DNA of 64,000 nt from Mucilaginibacter sp. OK283 (GTDB lineage: Bacteria > Bacteroidota > Bacteroidia > Sphingobacteriales > Sphingobacteriaceae): positions 1 to 64,000 of the forward strand of contig NZ_FODR01000014.1 of the NCBI RefSeq assembly GCF_900110415.1, given 5' to 3'. Below the pieces are notes generated by a model. It did not search any database. It had not been told where the DNA came from and was given only the letters and a program-made list of their open reading frames with translations. Each line of letters starts with the position of its first letter. The first letter of the stretch is position 1. Below are positions 52,354-62,037 of this stretch, piece after piece. The position numbers and the translations under genes are program-made.

Positions 52354-53081
52354 ACCCTTACTATTTTTTTTATAAATGAGTAAACAACAACCAATATTGG
52401 TAAGTAGTCGTTTTCAAGAACCAGGGTGCCTCCAAAGCTGTCTTTGAATTGATTAATCTTAGCGAGCGACTCATCCGAAGTTTGATAAGCGTAGCCGCCG
52501 AGATCGTAGCTCTCAAAACCTTGCTGTTTAAAAAAACACATGTCTTTAAAGTGTAATAGCCTGTTGGCGCGGCCGATAACCGCTCTTGATTGCTTGTCTG
52601 ATTCGTTTCTGAAAAGCGACGCAGAGTGTAACAGCCGTACCCTTTTCAATGTATTATCGCGTAGGTAGGCGTGCATTACAACATCCTGTCCATTATAAAT
52701 TGCTTTTGTAATTACCAGGGACGATTGATATTTATAAAAATCTTTTGTTAGTTTTTTAAGCTGTTTTGTTTCGGCAAAGGAATTATAGAATTCTATGAAA
52801 CGCCTTAAACCTGTTTCCATCACGGTAATAACGCCATCTTTAATGGCACGTCTTATTTCGTATGTTGTATTCTGTTCAAAGCCAGCTTCAAAAGTTTCTT
52901 TTGAAACCCTTAGATCAATTATTTTGGTATAAAATGATTCTTTTAAATATCCCGGGATAAAGCCGCTATATGAACTTTGTTTATAAGAGCTACACAAACA
53001 ATTCCAAAAGTTGGGCTTGTGGGCAAACCATATTACGTTGTACGGTATAACCCTAATTAAGGAACTTTTAACTTGTACCAT
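52350..53081 (-). CDS. FemAB-like/GNAT-fold protein
   Basis: This 243-residue protein is related to the FemAB-like superfamily: TTYEIRRAIKDGVITVMETG, then the core YNGQDVVMHAYLRDNTLKRVRLLHSAS and a FESYDLGGYAYQ segment like the YYNLGGG of the larger homologue at 42165-43202. It could acylate or aminoacylate a sugar; the substrate is unknown. It ends with ATGA overlap into the propeller gene and follows asnB after 15 bases. It is shorter than typical FemA proteins and may be a half-domain form. Confidence 0.65.
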   Translation of the reverse strand: MVQVKSSLIRVIPYNVIWFAHKPNFWNCLCSSYKQSSYSGFIPGYLKESFYTKIIDLRVSKETFEAGFEQNTTYEIRRAIKDGVITVMETGLRRFIEFYNSFAETKQLKKLTKDFYKYQSSLVITKAIYNGQDVVMHAYLRDNTLKRVRLLHSASLFRNESDKQSRAVIGRANRLLHFKDMCFFKQQGFESYDLGGYAYQTSDESLAKINQFKDSFGGTLVLENDYLPILVVVYSFIKKIVRV

Positions 53082-53096
53082 GAAAATATATCTTTT

Positions 53097-54938
53097 TTAA
53101 ACCGGTTGATATTTAAAAGACCTGGAGGCTGTTTGGCTTTTTAACCATTGCGTAAAAACTAACAACTTCCATATCTGTGGAAACCGATTCCACTTGCCAT
53201 CCATGTGTTGATTGACCATTGCCAATGCCTTTGGAGCGTTAACCCCCGGAATATTTTTGAGCTCGTTTAACGTGAGGTGATCCATTACATAATCTTTTAG
53301 CTCGTTTCTAAACCACCACTGTAGTGGTACAGTAAAACCTGACTTTGATCTGTTAAAAAATTCGGGGGGGACATGTTGATATAAAATATCCTTTAAAATC
53401 CTTTTTTGATGTCCGTACTTAAACTTATAGTCATCGGGCAGATTTTGCGCGAAAGTAACTACCCTATGATCCATTAATGGGGCGCGCGCTTCAATTGCAA
53501 ACGCCATTGACGCACGATCTACTTTTGTATTGATATCGCCATTCAAATAGGTCTTAGTGTCGAAAGCCGACATTTGTTGCAAAATGCTAAGAGATTTCAT
53601 TGACCAGATATCCATAAATGGCACTTCCAATCCCTTTTCAGGGTGGTCAAGCCAGGAATATTCTAAGCCACCGAGCATCAAACCATATAATGAGCTAATT
53701 TTTGAACTACAAAGCCCCAAGGCAATCAATTGGTGACGATAGTTTGGCGATAAACTTATAACCCGGGCTAACTGCTTTCGCACCGAAAGCGGGCAGCTAA
53801 ATAAATGGTTAACCATATTAAACCACTTATACCGGCTATACCCCATAAAGCTTTCGTCGCCCCCATCTCCGCTTAAAGCAACGGTAACGTATTTTTTAGT
53901 GTATTTGCTCAACAATAACGTTGGTATTGCACTTGAATCTGCAAATGGTTCATCGTAATATTCGCCAAAGTTTTTAATTAACTCAATACCTTCCCCACTG
54001 CTGCATTCAATTTCATGATGGTCTGTTTGTAAATAATTGGCAATTTTTTTTGCGAATATGCTCTCGTCAAACCCCTTTTCGTTAAATTTTATGCAAAAGG
54101 TTTTTACTTGTTTGTTATGCTGTACCGCAAGTGCCGTTATTAATGAAGAATCTATTCCTCCGGAAAGAAAAACACCAACATTGACATCTGCCTGCATCCT
54201 GATGTCTACCGCACTGGTTAAAAGACTCTTGAGCGAGGACCTGGCATCAAAATAGGAGCCTTCATATTTGTTTACAAAATTGAGATCAAGATCCCAATAT
54301 TTATTCATCTTAAACGTACCCGTACCTATTGTGAAAGTAAAAGAATGTCCGGCTTCAAGCTTCTTTATCTGTTTCCATGCCGATTTGGGTTCCGGCACAT
54401 AGCCCCATATCAGATACTCCTTAACTGCCTCTTCATCCAGGCGGGTATTTCTGCCTATGCAAATTTGCGACGGCTGGCTTCCAAATTCAAAATCAAGGCC
54501 TCTGTGTGTATAATAAAAGGGTTTTTTACCCAAACGGTCCCTTGCTCCAAACAACTTACCAGAAAGGGTATCGTAAATTACGAAGGCAAACATGCCAATA
54601 AACTGATAAACACAACGCTCACTGTACTCAAGATAGGCAGCGGCCAGTACCTCGGTATCCGAATTGGTAAAAAACTGGTGGCCTAAATTTTGTAGCTTTA
54701 CTTTTAAATCCTTGTAATTATATATTTCGCCATTAAATACAACTTTAATATGCCTGTAGCTAAAGGGCTGGTTTGACCTGTGGTCCAAATCTACAATTGC
54801 GAGACGGTTATGGCCTAAAACAACCGGGCCAACACGTTCAAAAGCAGAGTAATCCGGACCGCGAAAACCCACCCTTTGTAGTTTGGCAACAATTACCTCG
54901 TCTGGGTATTGGGTAGTTGCCCCATAAATTCCACACAT
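53097..54938 (-). CDS. asnB: Asparagine synthase (glutamine-hydrolysing)
   Basis: This is a 613-residue two-domain amidotransferase. The N-terminal class II glutaminase starts MCGIYG with Cys2 as nucleophile and has FNGEIYNY (68-75). The synthetase domain has the ATP motif FLSGGIDSSL (257-266) and SKYTKKYVTVALSGDGGDESFMGY. In exopolysaccharide and O-antigen clusters AsnB-like proteins often amidate uronic acids or related groups. With a UDP-glucuronate 4-epimerase in the cluster, amidation of galacturonate is plausible. Ordinary asparagine synthesis cannot be excluded. Confidence 0.93.
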   Translation of the reverse strand: MCGIYGATTQYPDEVIVAKLQRVGFRGPDYSAFERVGPVVLGHNRLAIVDLDHRSNQPFSYRHIKVVFNGEIYNYKDLKVKLQNLGHQFFTNSDTEVLAAAYLEYSERCVYQFIGMFAFVIYDTLSGKLFGARDRLGKKPFYYTHRGLDFEFGSQPSQICIGRNTRLDEEAVKEYLIWGYVPEPKSAWKQIKKLEAGHSFTFTIGTGTFKMNKYWDLDLNFVNKYEGSYFDARSSLKSLLTSAVDIRMQADVNVGVFLSGGIDSSLITALAVQHNKQVKTFCIKFNEKGFDESIFAKKIANYLQTDHHEIECSSGEGIELIKNFGEYYDEPFADSSAIPTLLLSKYTKKYVTVALSGDGGDESFMGYSRYKWFNMVNHLFSCPLSVRKQLARVISLSPNYRHQLIALGLCSSKISSLYGLMLGGLEYSWLDHPEKGLEVPFMDIWSMKSLSILQQMSAFDTKTYLNGDINTKVDRASMAFAIEARAPLMDHRVVTFAQNLPDDYKFKYGHQKRILKDILYQHVPPEFFNRSKSGFTVPLQWWFRNELKDYVMDHLTLNELKNIPGVNAPKALAMVNQHMDGKWNRFPQIWKLLVFTQWLKSQTASRSFKYQPV

Positions 54939-54970
54939 ATATAAATGATTAGGTTATAAGGTAAATAAGC

Positions 54971-56032
54971 TTAGTTTAGTATAAGCATTTCGTATGATTT
55001 ACCAATTTTATCAAGGGCAAAGCGATTATAGATATCGGCTTTTATCTCTTCATGATGCCAGGTTTGATTGCAGGCACGGATAATATGTCTTTTTAAATTC
55101 ACTAAGTCGTTTTGCTCAGCAACAAATCCATTGAAGCCCTCCCTTATTAATTTGCTAATACCTCCAACACGGAAAGTAACTACAGGAACTCCAACTGAGA
55201 GCGATTCGAGCACTACGTTTGGAAAGCCCTCAGTAAAAGAGCTCAAAACCAACAGGTCGTTCCTGGCAATTTGCAGCGCAACGTTGCTTATTTCGCCAGT
55301 AAAAGTTACCCGGTTGCAAAGATTGTTTTGGCAAACAAGTGTTTTTAGCTCTTTCATTAAAGGCCCGTCACCAACTATTGTTAACACATAATTTGTTGGG
55401 AGGTCTTTAACAATTTCAAGCAAACGAAGCAGTCCTTTTTCTTTTCTTAACCGGCTTACAACCACCAGGCGTTTTAATCCCGATATGCTACGGCCATTTT
55501 TGAGCAAATGTGACGGAAGAATCGGGTTATGAATTACAGTTAATTTTTTAACGGGAATGTTGTAACACACAGCCATTTCGCGAAGCATCTCCTCCGATTG
55601 GCATACAATAAAATCGAAACGAAAAAACAAAAACCTGGTGAAAAAATTATAAAACCTGGCTTTAAAATCATAGTACTGACGCATTTGAAAGGGGTTATTT
55701 GAGGCCCTGGCTATTAAGTTAGGTACCTTTACAAAGCAACCCACCATTGCGATCAAAATGTTTATATGGTCGGTTGTTGAAAAAACAGCATCTGGCTTTT
55801 CATCTCGAAGCAATTTTAATAGCTTAAAAAATGACTTCGACGCCTTAATGGTATTCAAGTTGATAAAACGGATCCCTTTTATATCAGCAGAAAAACATTG
55901 ATGATGACCGCTCAAATAAACAACCGATACGTCATATTTTTCGTTGTTAAAATACTGGGAAAGCAGCCAATAAACGCGTTCAGAACCTCCGGCTCCAAGG
56001 GAACCAACTACCAGGAAAATTTTCTTTCTCAT
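54971..56032 (-). CDS. Glycosyltransferase family 4
   Basis: This is a 353-residue GT-B enzyme: N-terminal GSLGAGGSERVYWLLSQYF, then VSRLRKEKGLLRLLEIV, IVGDGPLMKEL and a complete EX7E motif (E268, E276) in FTEGFPNVVLESLSVG. It lies 35 bases downstream of the polymerase gene and 32 bases upstream of asnB. It adds one sugar of the repeat unit from a nucleotide-sugar donor; donor and linkage are unknown. Confidence 0.92.
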   Translation of the reverse strand: MRKKIFLVVGSLGAGGSERVYWLLSQYFNNEKYDVSVVYLSGHHQCFSADIKGIRFINLNTIKASKSFFKLLKLLRDEKPDAVFSTTDHINILIAMVGCFVKVPNLIARASNNPFQMRQYYDFKARFYNFFTRFLFFRFDFIVCQSEEMLREMAVCYNIPVKKLTVIHNPILPSHLLKNGRSISGLKRLVVVSRLRKEKGLLRLLEIVKDLPTNYVLTIVGDGPLMKELKTLVCQNNLCNRVTFTGEISNVALQIARNDLLVLSSFTEGFPNVVLESLSVGVPVVTFRVGGISKLIREGFNGFVAEQNDLVNLKRHIIRACNQTWHHEEIKADIYNRFALDKIGKSYEMLILN

Positions 56033-56067
56033 ACAGGGGCCGTGTTAAAATTTAAGGTGATTTTCTC

Positions 56068-57279
56068 TCAGGTAAGTAAAATATCGTTACCGGTATCTGA
56101 TGTAACGTTGTATTGAAGTATTGCGAAATACAAAAATACTGTTGGCCCATCTACGCTTAACAGCCAACCATTGTGCGATAGTGCATTTATTGAAATAGCA
56201 AAAAACGAGAAAAATAAAGCCAGATATAGAGGCTGATTTTTTTTATGAATATTTTTAACTGTATTCCAAAAAAGGGAAAGTATACGATAATAAATTGCCC
56301 CTAATAATCCCAAACCTAAAAATGGACCCAATAAGGTAACAAACATCAAATAAGCGTTATGCGATGACAAACCAAAAGGGAAAGAAGGATTTCGATAAGT
56401 AACCTCATCCCAGGTTTTTCCATAAAATATTAGCCCAAAGGGATAATTTGCTACTATTTTAAGATTTTCTGCTGCCAGATCTGCACGATTAAAATCATTC
56501 GCTTCTTTTGCAGCATTTTTTGACAATATGTTATTCTTATTGTCGAAATTGCCTTTTAACATATATGTATAAGCTGCAAAACATACCAGAATGGTAATTA
56601 TGAGCAAAAAAACAGCCTTGTATCGGTAGTAAATAATCAAAAATATTGCTGTTGCTGCACAAAAACTTATAAATGCCGACCTGTTCATGCCAAGATAAAT
56701 ACAAATCAAACAAGAACACAGCACAACTAATTTAATGAGTAAATTTTGCTTAAAAGTAAATGCTGCCACCAAAATCATTGTGGTAAAAGCCGCAACCTGG
56801 TAACCAAAAGTAAACTGAGTTATTGACAGTCCTGAAGGGCTTTGTTTAACCTGTTCATCAAGCATTGCAATCCTTATAGGATCAATAATCGATGCATAGT
56901 TGTGGTCAAGTATCATGATGATCATTGACACCATCAACAGTAAAAAAAACAATACTATCGATGTAACAAACCTACTTCTGCTGGAGCCGACAAAATAATT
57001 AAAATATAGCGCACATATAAAAATTGTAATTAAGGTGGCAAAAAAAGAGCGATAATCATTCATTCCCACTATATTGTATAAAAACAAGGCAGTGATAAAA
57101 AAAAGCATCTCTTTATAGTATAAAAAACGTGTTGCAGGTTGCCCTGCAAAAAAAATAAGGGGCAAACCAAATACAGCGGGCGCGGGTATTTTCACTGTCT
57201 CTGTCATAAATATGCCAAATGCAAGGACATATAGATAGAAAATGACAAAACAATAAACCAAAAGCTTTTTAAGTTCCAT
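56068..57279 (-). CDS. O-antigen polymerase/ligase family protein, Wzy-like
   Basis: This is a 403-residue polytopic protein with about ten to eleven membrane segments and a large periplasmic loop (about 250-310). Family motifs are faint, as is usual for Wzy proteins, but SSHNAYLMFVTLLGPFLGLGLL fits the O-antigen ligase/polymerase conserved loop (H-N region). It lies just after the initiating sugar transferase gene. Polymerisation of lipid-linked repeats on the periplasmic face is the inferred role. Confidence 0.85.
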   Translation of the reverse strand: MELKKLLVYCFVIFYLYVLAFGIFMTETVKIPAPAVFGLPLIFFAGQPATRFLYYKEMLFFITALFLYNIVGMNDYRSFFATLITIFICALYFNYFVGSSRSRFVTSIVLFFLLLMVSMIIMILDHNYASIIDPIRIAMLDEQVKQSPSGLSITQFTFGYQVAAFTTMILVAAFTFKQNLLIKLVVLCSCLICIYLGMNRSAFISFCAATAIFLIIYYRYKAVFLLIITILVCFAAYTYMLKGNFDNKNNILSKNAAKEANDFNRADLAAENLKIVANYPFGLIFYGKTWDEVTYRNPSFPFGLSSHNAYLMFVTLLGPFLGLGLLGAIYYRILSLFWNTVKNIHKKNQPLYLALFFSFFAISINALSHNGWLLSVDGPTVFLYFAILQYNVTSDTGNDILLT

Positions 57280-57292
57280 AAAAGATCGCAGC

Positions 57293-57886
57293 TTATTTAA
57301 GTAATCTTTTAAGGGTGCTTAATATAATTCTGATGTCCATCAGGAAATTTCGATTGTCAATATATTCAAGGTTTTGAAATATTTTTGACGGCAAAATTGT
57401 ATTTACATAAAGCCTCTCCGGGTCTTCGGCAGTTGCCAAAAGCTCATTCTCATTAAAGTATTTGATAGAGGCCCAGTCGGTTAAACCTGGCTTTACACTA
57501 AGTACCCTTAATTGCTGAACGCTGTAAATTGCAACGTACTTACTTACTTCTGGCCTGGGGCCAACAAAACTCATATCGCCAATAATAATATTTATCAATT
57601 GTGGCAGTTCATCCAGTTTATATTTGCGAAGCCAATAACCCACGGTGGTAATCCTAAAATCGGCGTATCCAATGGTTAACAAGCCTGCCCTATCTGAAAA
57701 CTCATACATGGTTCTGAATTTAAAGAGGTTAAAATCCGATCCATTTTTGCCGATTCTGCGCTGTACGTAAAATACGCTTCCTTTTGAATTGAATTTAACA
57801 GCCATAGCTATTATAATTAATAACGGGGTTAAGGTTATCAATAAAATCGAAGCAAAAATCAAATCGAAAATTCTTTTTAAAATCAT
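57293..57886 (-). CDS. Initiating sugar-1-phosphate transferase (PglC/WcaJ C-domain type)
   Basis: This is a 197-residue minimal polyprenyl-phosphate sugar transferase with one N-terminal membrane segment (about 5-30). The conserved KFRTM (56-60), KLDELPQL (90-97) and SFVGPRPEV (106-114) motifs are all present. It starts the repeat unit by moving a sugar phosphate to undecaprenyl phosphate. The short form matches PglC rather than full-length WcaJ. It starts one base after the aminotransferase stop and leads into the polymerase gene. Confidence 0.95.
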   Translation of the reverse strand: MILKRIFDLIFASILLITLTPLLIIIAMAVKFNSKGSVFYVQRRIGKNGSDFNLFKFRTMYEFSDRAGLLTIGYADFRITTVGYWLRKYKLDELPQLINIIIGDMSFVGPRPEVSKYVAIYSVQQLRVLSVKPGLTDWASIKYFNENELLATAEDPERLYVNTILPSKIFQNLEYIDNRNFLMDIRIILSTLKRLLK

Positions 57887-57887
57887 T

Positions 57888-59132
57888 TCAAAAATCTGTT
57901 ATTGAGGAAGTTTTCAATTGGCTAATTTGCTTGTTTACAGCATTTTTTACAGTTTGTATTATAAAGTCCACTTCTGTATTAGATAATTGGGGGTAAATGG
58001 GGAGTGAAATTTCATTTGCGTACTGAGCGTAAGCTACTGGGTAGTCTGCAATGTTGTAACCTAATGATTTAAATAAAGTTAACATAGGTAATGGTATAAA
58101 ATGAACGTTAACACTTACGCCTTGCTCCGTAATATCTTCTATAATCTGGTCTCGCTGCGACTCAGATATTCCCCTGATTCTTAAAGAGTAAAGATGATAG
58201 GAAGACTCACGGTTCCCATCAATAAGTGAGGGCGCCATAAACCAATTCATTTGCCTAAAGCTTTTGAAATATTTTATCGCAATCAGCTTTCTTAAAGGAA
58301 GCAATAACTGCGTATATATTTTTATTTGGGCCAGGCCAATTGCGGCGCATACATCGGGCATATTTATTTTAAGGCCCTGAAATAATATATCATACTTCCA
58401 CCCCCCACCGTTCGATTTAGTGAATGCATCTTTAGTTTGCCCATTCAGGGTAAACATTTTCAAATACCTATACTCATTTTCAATATTGAAGGTTGCCGGC
58501 AAATTCAAACATATGGCCCCCCCCTCTGCTGTTGTTATATTTTTAACGGCATGAAATGAGAAAATAGCAATATCGGCTTCCCTTGAGGCTGCAACTCCAT
58601 GTATCGTAGCTCCCAGGGAATGCGCAGCATCGGCAATTAGCAGTATTCTGCCCAGTGTCGTTTGCTTGTCATTTGTCGGCTCAAATAAGTTTACAATTTC
58701 GGGCCTGCCTATAATCTCATTTAAAGCCCCGTAATCGCATGGCCAGCCGGCAACATCAACTGCAATAATCGCCTTTGTTTTGCTGGTAATGGCTTTCAAA
58801 ACGGCTTGTGTAGATATACAACAATCGTTATCAACATCAACCATTACGGGAGTTGCCCCGCAATGCAGCACGCATAAAGCAGTAGCGCAGTAAGTATAAG
58901 CGGGTACAATAACCTCATCTCCCTCTTTTACGCCAAACCATTTTAACATCAGTATAGCGCCCGACGTCCATGAATTTACACACACAGCCGCTTTGGCTGT
59001 TGTTAAATTTACTATCTCGTTTTCAAGTTCGGCTACCTTAGGGCCGGTAGTTATCCATTTAGAAACAAGTGCATCAATAACCTCTTTTATAACAGATTGG
59101 TCGATAAAAGGAGGTGAAAACGGAATTTTCAT
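57888..59132 (-). CDS. DegT/DnrJ/EryC1/StrS aminotransferase
   Basis: This is a 414-residue PLP-dependent sugar aminotransferase. DEVIVPAYTYCATA (72-85), the cofactor motif IADAAHSLGA (D168, H171) and the Schiff-base lysine K197 in SFHAVKNITTAEGGA are canonical. It converts a 4-keto or 3-keto nucleotide sugar to an amino sugar. The CapD-like dehydratase at 40183 could supply a 4-keto-6-deoxy substrate. It is joined to the sugar transferase gene. Confidence 0.94.
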   Translation of the reverse strand: MKIPFSPPFIDQSVIKEVIDALVSKWITTGPKVAELENEIVNLTTAKAAVCVNSWTSGAILMLKWFGVKEGDEVIVPAYTYCATALCVLHCGATPVMVDVDNDCCISTQAVLKAITSKTKAIIAVDVAGWPCDYGALNEIIGRPEIVNLFEPTNDKQTTLGRILLIADAAHSLGATIHGVAASREADIAIFSFHAVKNITTAEGGAICLNLPATFNIENEYRYLKMFTLNGQTKDAFTKSNGGGWKYDILFQGLKINMPDVCAAIGLAQIKIYTQLLLPLRKLIAIKYFKSFRQMNWFMAPSLIDGNRESSYHLYSLRIRGISESQRDQIIEDITEQGVSVNVHFIPLPMLTLFKSLGYNIADYPVAYAQYANEISLPIYPQLSNTEVDFIIQTVKNAVNKQISQLKTSSITDF

Positions 59133-59199
59133 ATAAGAGATAGAAATGGAGTGAATAAATTAATTTCAGAAAAATGTTCAGGTTTCTGCCCTCTGCCGG

Positions 59200-60003
59200 T
59201 TAGGTTGGGATTTTTTCGGCCTCAACAAGCAGAAAACTTATGTAGCCCCGAATCAGGCGTTTGTATATGCAGAACTTCTCTTTTATGAAATCTACCCAAC
59301 CATAGTTTACAAATGATAAATCGTCAAGCGAAACAAAGTGCTTATGATACTTTACAATAAAGTCTTCGAGTTCATCAAAGGCACTATCAGTGCAGGTTTC
59401 GGGGTGATAGTTAAAAGTCCAGGTATTTTCTGTTTTGGGTTCAACTTCAGATAGTTGTACAGGGATCCAGTTAAACCCGAACCGGACGTAGGGCGATTTT
59501 AATAGCCCATCACTTATTACCTTAATATCGGTATACTTCTCCAGCGCCATAAGTGTGTTCCTGTCAAATGTATGTGCCGGTGCTATAAACAATGAAGGGC
59601 GAACCTTTTCACGACGAAATATTGCAGCGGCAGCTTTAATCTTCTGCTCTTGTATCTGTGATGGTAAGCCTGCGAATTCTGATCGCTTGTTCATTTTTAG
59701 GATTCCAGAGTTTCGATTTACGTAACAGTGATTATATCCGTGCATCCCCATAATATACCCTTTACTTTGAAGCCCGCGTACCATCGGCCAATAATTTGAA
59801 TTGAATTTTCCGCGGCTTTTTAGTTTGGGGTCCTTGTTATCAGGTATTACAGCAATTATTGGTTTAATTTTATACTTGTCAAACAACCTAAAAAAACGCT
59901 GCCATTTATCTATATCATTAGTTGGACACAAATCGTCCAAACGGATTAAATATTGTAACATATGATTAAGATTAAATTCGAATGAAAAATTTGCCGGCAT
60001 CAT
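59200..60003 (-). CDS. DUF2334 polysaccharide deacetylase-like protein
   Basis: This 267-residue protein has the DUF2334/CE4-like metal site: the Asp pair in YLIRLDDLCP (D23, D24) and MGMHGYNHCY (H88, H92), with FIAPAHTFD later. Such proteins are presumed to remove acyl groups from sugars. No signal peptide is seen, so it may act on a cytoplasmic intermediate. The family typically starts at the LIRLDD strand, so an internal ATG at 59961 may be the true start. It follows the GT4 gene in operon spacing. Confidence 0.78.
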   Translation of the reverse strand: MMPANFSFEFNLNHMLQYLIRLDDLCPTNDIDKWQRFFRLFDKYKIKPIIAVIPDNKDPKLKSRGKFNSNYWPMVRGLQSKGYIMGMHGYNHCYVNRNSGILKMNKRSEFAGLPSQIQEQKIKAAAAIFRREKVRPSLFIAPAHTFDRNTLMALEKYTDIKVISDGLLKSPYVRFGFNWIPVQLSEVEPKTENTWTFNYHPETCTDSAFDELEDFIVKYHKHFVSLDDLSFVNYGWVDFIKEKFCIYKRLIRGYISFLLVEAEKIPT

Positions 60004-60012
60004 GTTTTAAGT

Positions 60013-61155
60013 TCAGGGTACATTAGGCGTATACCTGGCATGCTTGTTTATTAAACCCGCCCACTCACCTAAAATTTTTTGTGCACTGTTGCTTTCACAA
60101 ATATTTCGTGCTGCTCCCCCTATCCGTTCCCTGAGGCCATTATCGTTGTGTAAACAAACTATCGCATCCGCCAACTCAACAATCGACTCCTTAGCTACTA
60201 AAATACCGTTATCGCCATCTCTGATAATCTCCACAGGCCCAAAGTCACAGTTTACCGCTATACAAGGACAACCTAAGCTCATTGCCTCGACCAATGCATT
60301 AGGATAGCCTTCATTACGGGAAGGCAACACAAACATTTCGGCCTGGCTATAATAATCCTGCAGGTTAGTTTTTGATCCGGGAAGCAATACTTTTTCCTGT
60401 AGTCCGAGGCGATGGATCTGGCAAAGAAGATTTGATCTTTCTTCGCCTTCGCCTATTATTAATAAATCAGTATCGTCAAGATTGGCGAGGCCGAACGCGG
60501 CAATCAGCATGTCAAAACCTTTAACAAAGGCTAATCGTCCGACGCCCAATATAAATTTCCGGACGTGTACTTTACCCGTAGTTACCCTATCAAATGTTGT
60601 TACTGCGTTCATTATCCTGTTTATATTATCCAGATGTTTAAAAGCTGTTATCTTTAACAGGCAGTCTCCTACACCCTTTGCGCTAACAACCACGGATGCC
60701 GATTTGAGATATATTAATGCGGCAAGCTTCTTATGCAGATAACCAAACTGATTTACACTCCGGTTTGGCGATGTTCGTTCGGATACGATATACGGGGTAT
60801 TGGTAAAATAGCAGGTTATGCCCGCCCATATATTGGCCGATGTTATAAATGATATTGCACAAACAGGCTTTTCGGCTCTCAACAATTTAATCAGCACATA
60901 AAAGGTTTTTAAAAAATAGTACAACCGGTATACCAGGCTATGCCGTCTTCGGCTTAATATTTGAACTACTTTTACATCTTTGTCAATAGCATAAGCTGGA
61001 ACATCCTGATTTAGTGAAACGATTATTGATTGAAAATTTAACTTATTAAAATGGTTTGCCAATGATATTAATACTCTTTCGGCGCCGCCGCCCATCAGGG
61101 TAGGAATAATAAAAAACAAGCGGGGTTTTACTTGTAAATCGTATTTTATTTTCAT
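60013..61155 (-). CDS. Glycosyltransferase family 4
   Basis: This is a 380-residue GT-B enzyme. IIPTLMGGGAERVLISLANHF opens the acceptor half; GVGRLAFVKGFDMLIAAF, LIIGEGEERSNL and the EX7E motif (E282, E290) in RNEGYPNALVEAMSLG form the donor half. It lies 24 bases after the GT2 gene. It is one of four GT4 proteins in this cluster; the added sugar is not determinable. Confidence 0.93.
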   Translation of the reverse strand: MKIKYDLQVKPRLFFIIPTLMGGGAERVLISLANHFNKLNFQSIIVSLNQDVPAYAIDKDVKVVQILSRRRHSLVYRLYYFLKTFYVLIKLLRAEKPVCAISFITSANIWAGITCYFTNTPYIVSERTSPNRSVNQFGYLHKKLAALIYLKSASVVVSAKGVGDCLLKITAFKHLDNINRIMNAVTTFDRVTTGKVHVRKFILGVGRLAFVKGFDMLIAAFGLANLDDTDLLIIGEGEERSNLLCQIHRLGLQEKVLLPGSKTNLQDYYSQAEMFVLPSRNEGYPNALVEAMSLGCPCIAVNCDFGPVEIIRDGDNGILVAKESIVELADAIVCLHNDNGLRERIGGAARNICESNSAQKILGEWAGLINKHARYTPNVP

Positions 61156-61179
61156 GAAGGTTTGTTTTTCCCGGATGAA

Positions 61180-62037
61180 TTAAAGCAGGTATTTAATAGT
61201 GTTGTAGGCCCTTTTTATTTGCAGATTACTCAACTCAAAAAACAAATACCTTTTAATATACAAACCAAGTAGTTTTCTTCTCAGTAACCTTGGATAGGAG
61301 AAATTCCTTATAATTAAATCAAAGTCGCTTATCATCCTTTTCATCCTTGTATTAGCGTTTATCATGCTCCATATTCCGCCTTGGTGGTTACGGTAACAAC
61401 TCATTACTTCGGGCATTACATATACTTTTTTACCCGTATGAAAGGTGGCATAAAGTTTAAAAATCTTATCGCCGGCATAACAATTAAAAAACAACTTACT
61501 TAAAAATAAACTATGAACTATTGGGAGATTACGGTAAAGTACCGTTGCTGTTTTTGTTTCATCTTGTTTGCCGGCAAGCAAATCATGATAGGTATGCGTT
61601 AGTGGCACCGGCCTAGGGTGTGCGTATATTGTTTGGTTATCGGCAGTAATAACGCGGGTATAATGGCAACACATAACATAGCCAGGATTAGATTTTAAAA
61701 AATCTACCTGTTTTTGCAACTTATAGTTATCTGTCCAATAATCGTCGCCCTCGCAAAGTGCTATATATGTGCCTTTACACGCTTCAACACACCTGATAAA
61801 ATTACGGTGAAAACCTATGTTTTCAGGAGATGTGAACACCTTGATCTTTCCCGGATATTTAACCGAAAACTGATTGATAATGAATAATGTATTATCTGTA
61901 GAACAATCGTCGCCAATAATTATTTCGAATTTGAAATTTGTTTGCTGCCTCACGAAATTATCAATAGCCTGTGCAATAAATTTTTCGTGATTATAAGTAA
62001 TACAGCAAATACTAACTGTAATTTCGGTTCCATTCAT
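61180..62037 (-). CDS. Glycosyltransferase family 2
   Basis: This is a 285-residue GT-A enzyme: VSICCITYNHEKFIAQAIDNF, the nucleotide-binding GDDCSTD (42-48) and EGDDYWTD (96-103) match GT2. The ATG at 62037 overlaps the preceding stop (ATGA) and begins at the first strand, so the open frame extending 30 bases further upstream is not used. It would transfer a sugar in repeat-unit assembly. Confidence 0.93.
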   Translation of the reverse strand: MNGTEITVSICCITYNHEKFIAQAIDNFVRQQTNFKFEIIIGDDCSTDNTLFIINQFSVKYPGKIKVFTSPENIGFHRNFIRCVEACKGTYIALCEGDDYWTDNYKLQKQVDFLKSNPGYVMCCHYTRVITADNQTIYAHPRPVPLTHTYHDLLAGKQDETKTATVLYRNLPIVHSLFLSKLFFNCYAGDKIFKLYATFHTGKKVYVMPEVMSCYRNHQGGIWSMINANTRMKRMISDFDLIIRNFSYPRLLRRKLLGLYIKRYLFFELSNLQIKRAYNTIKYLL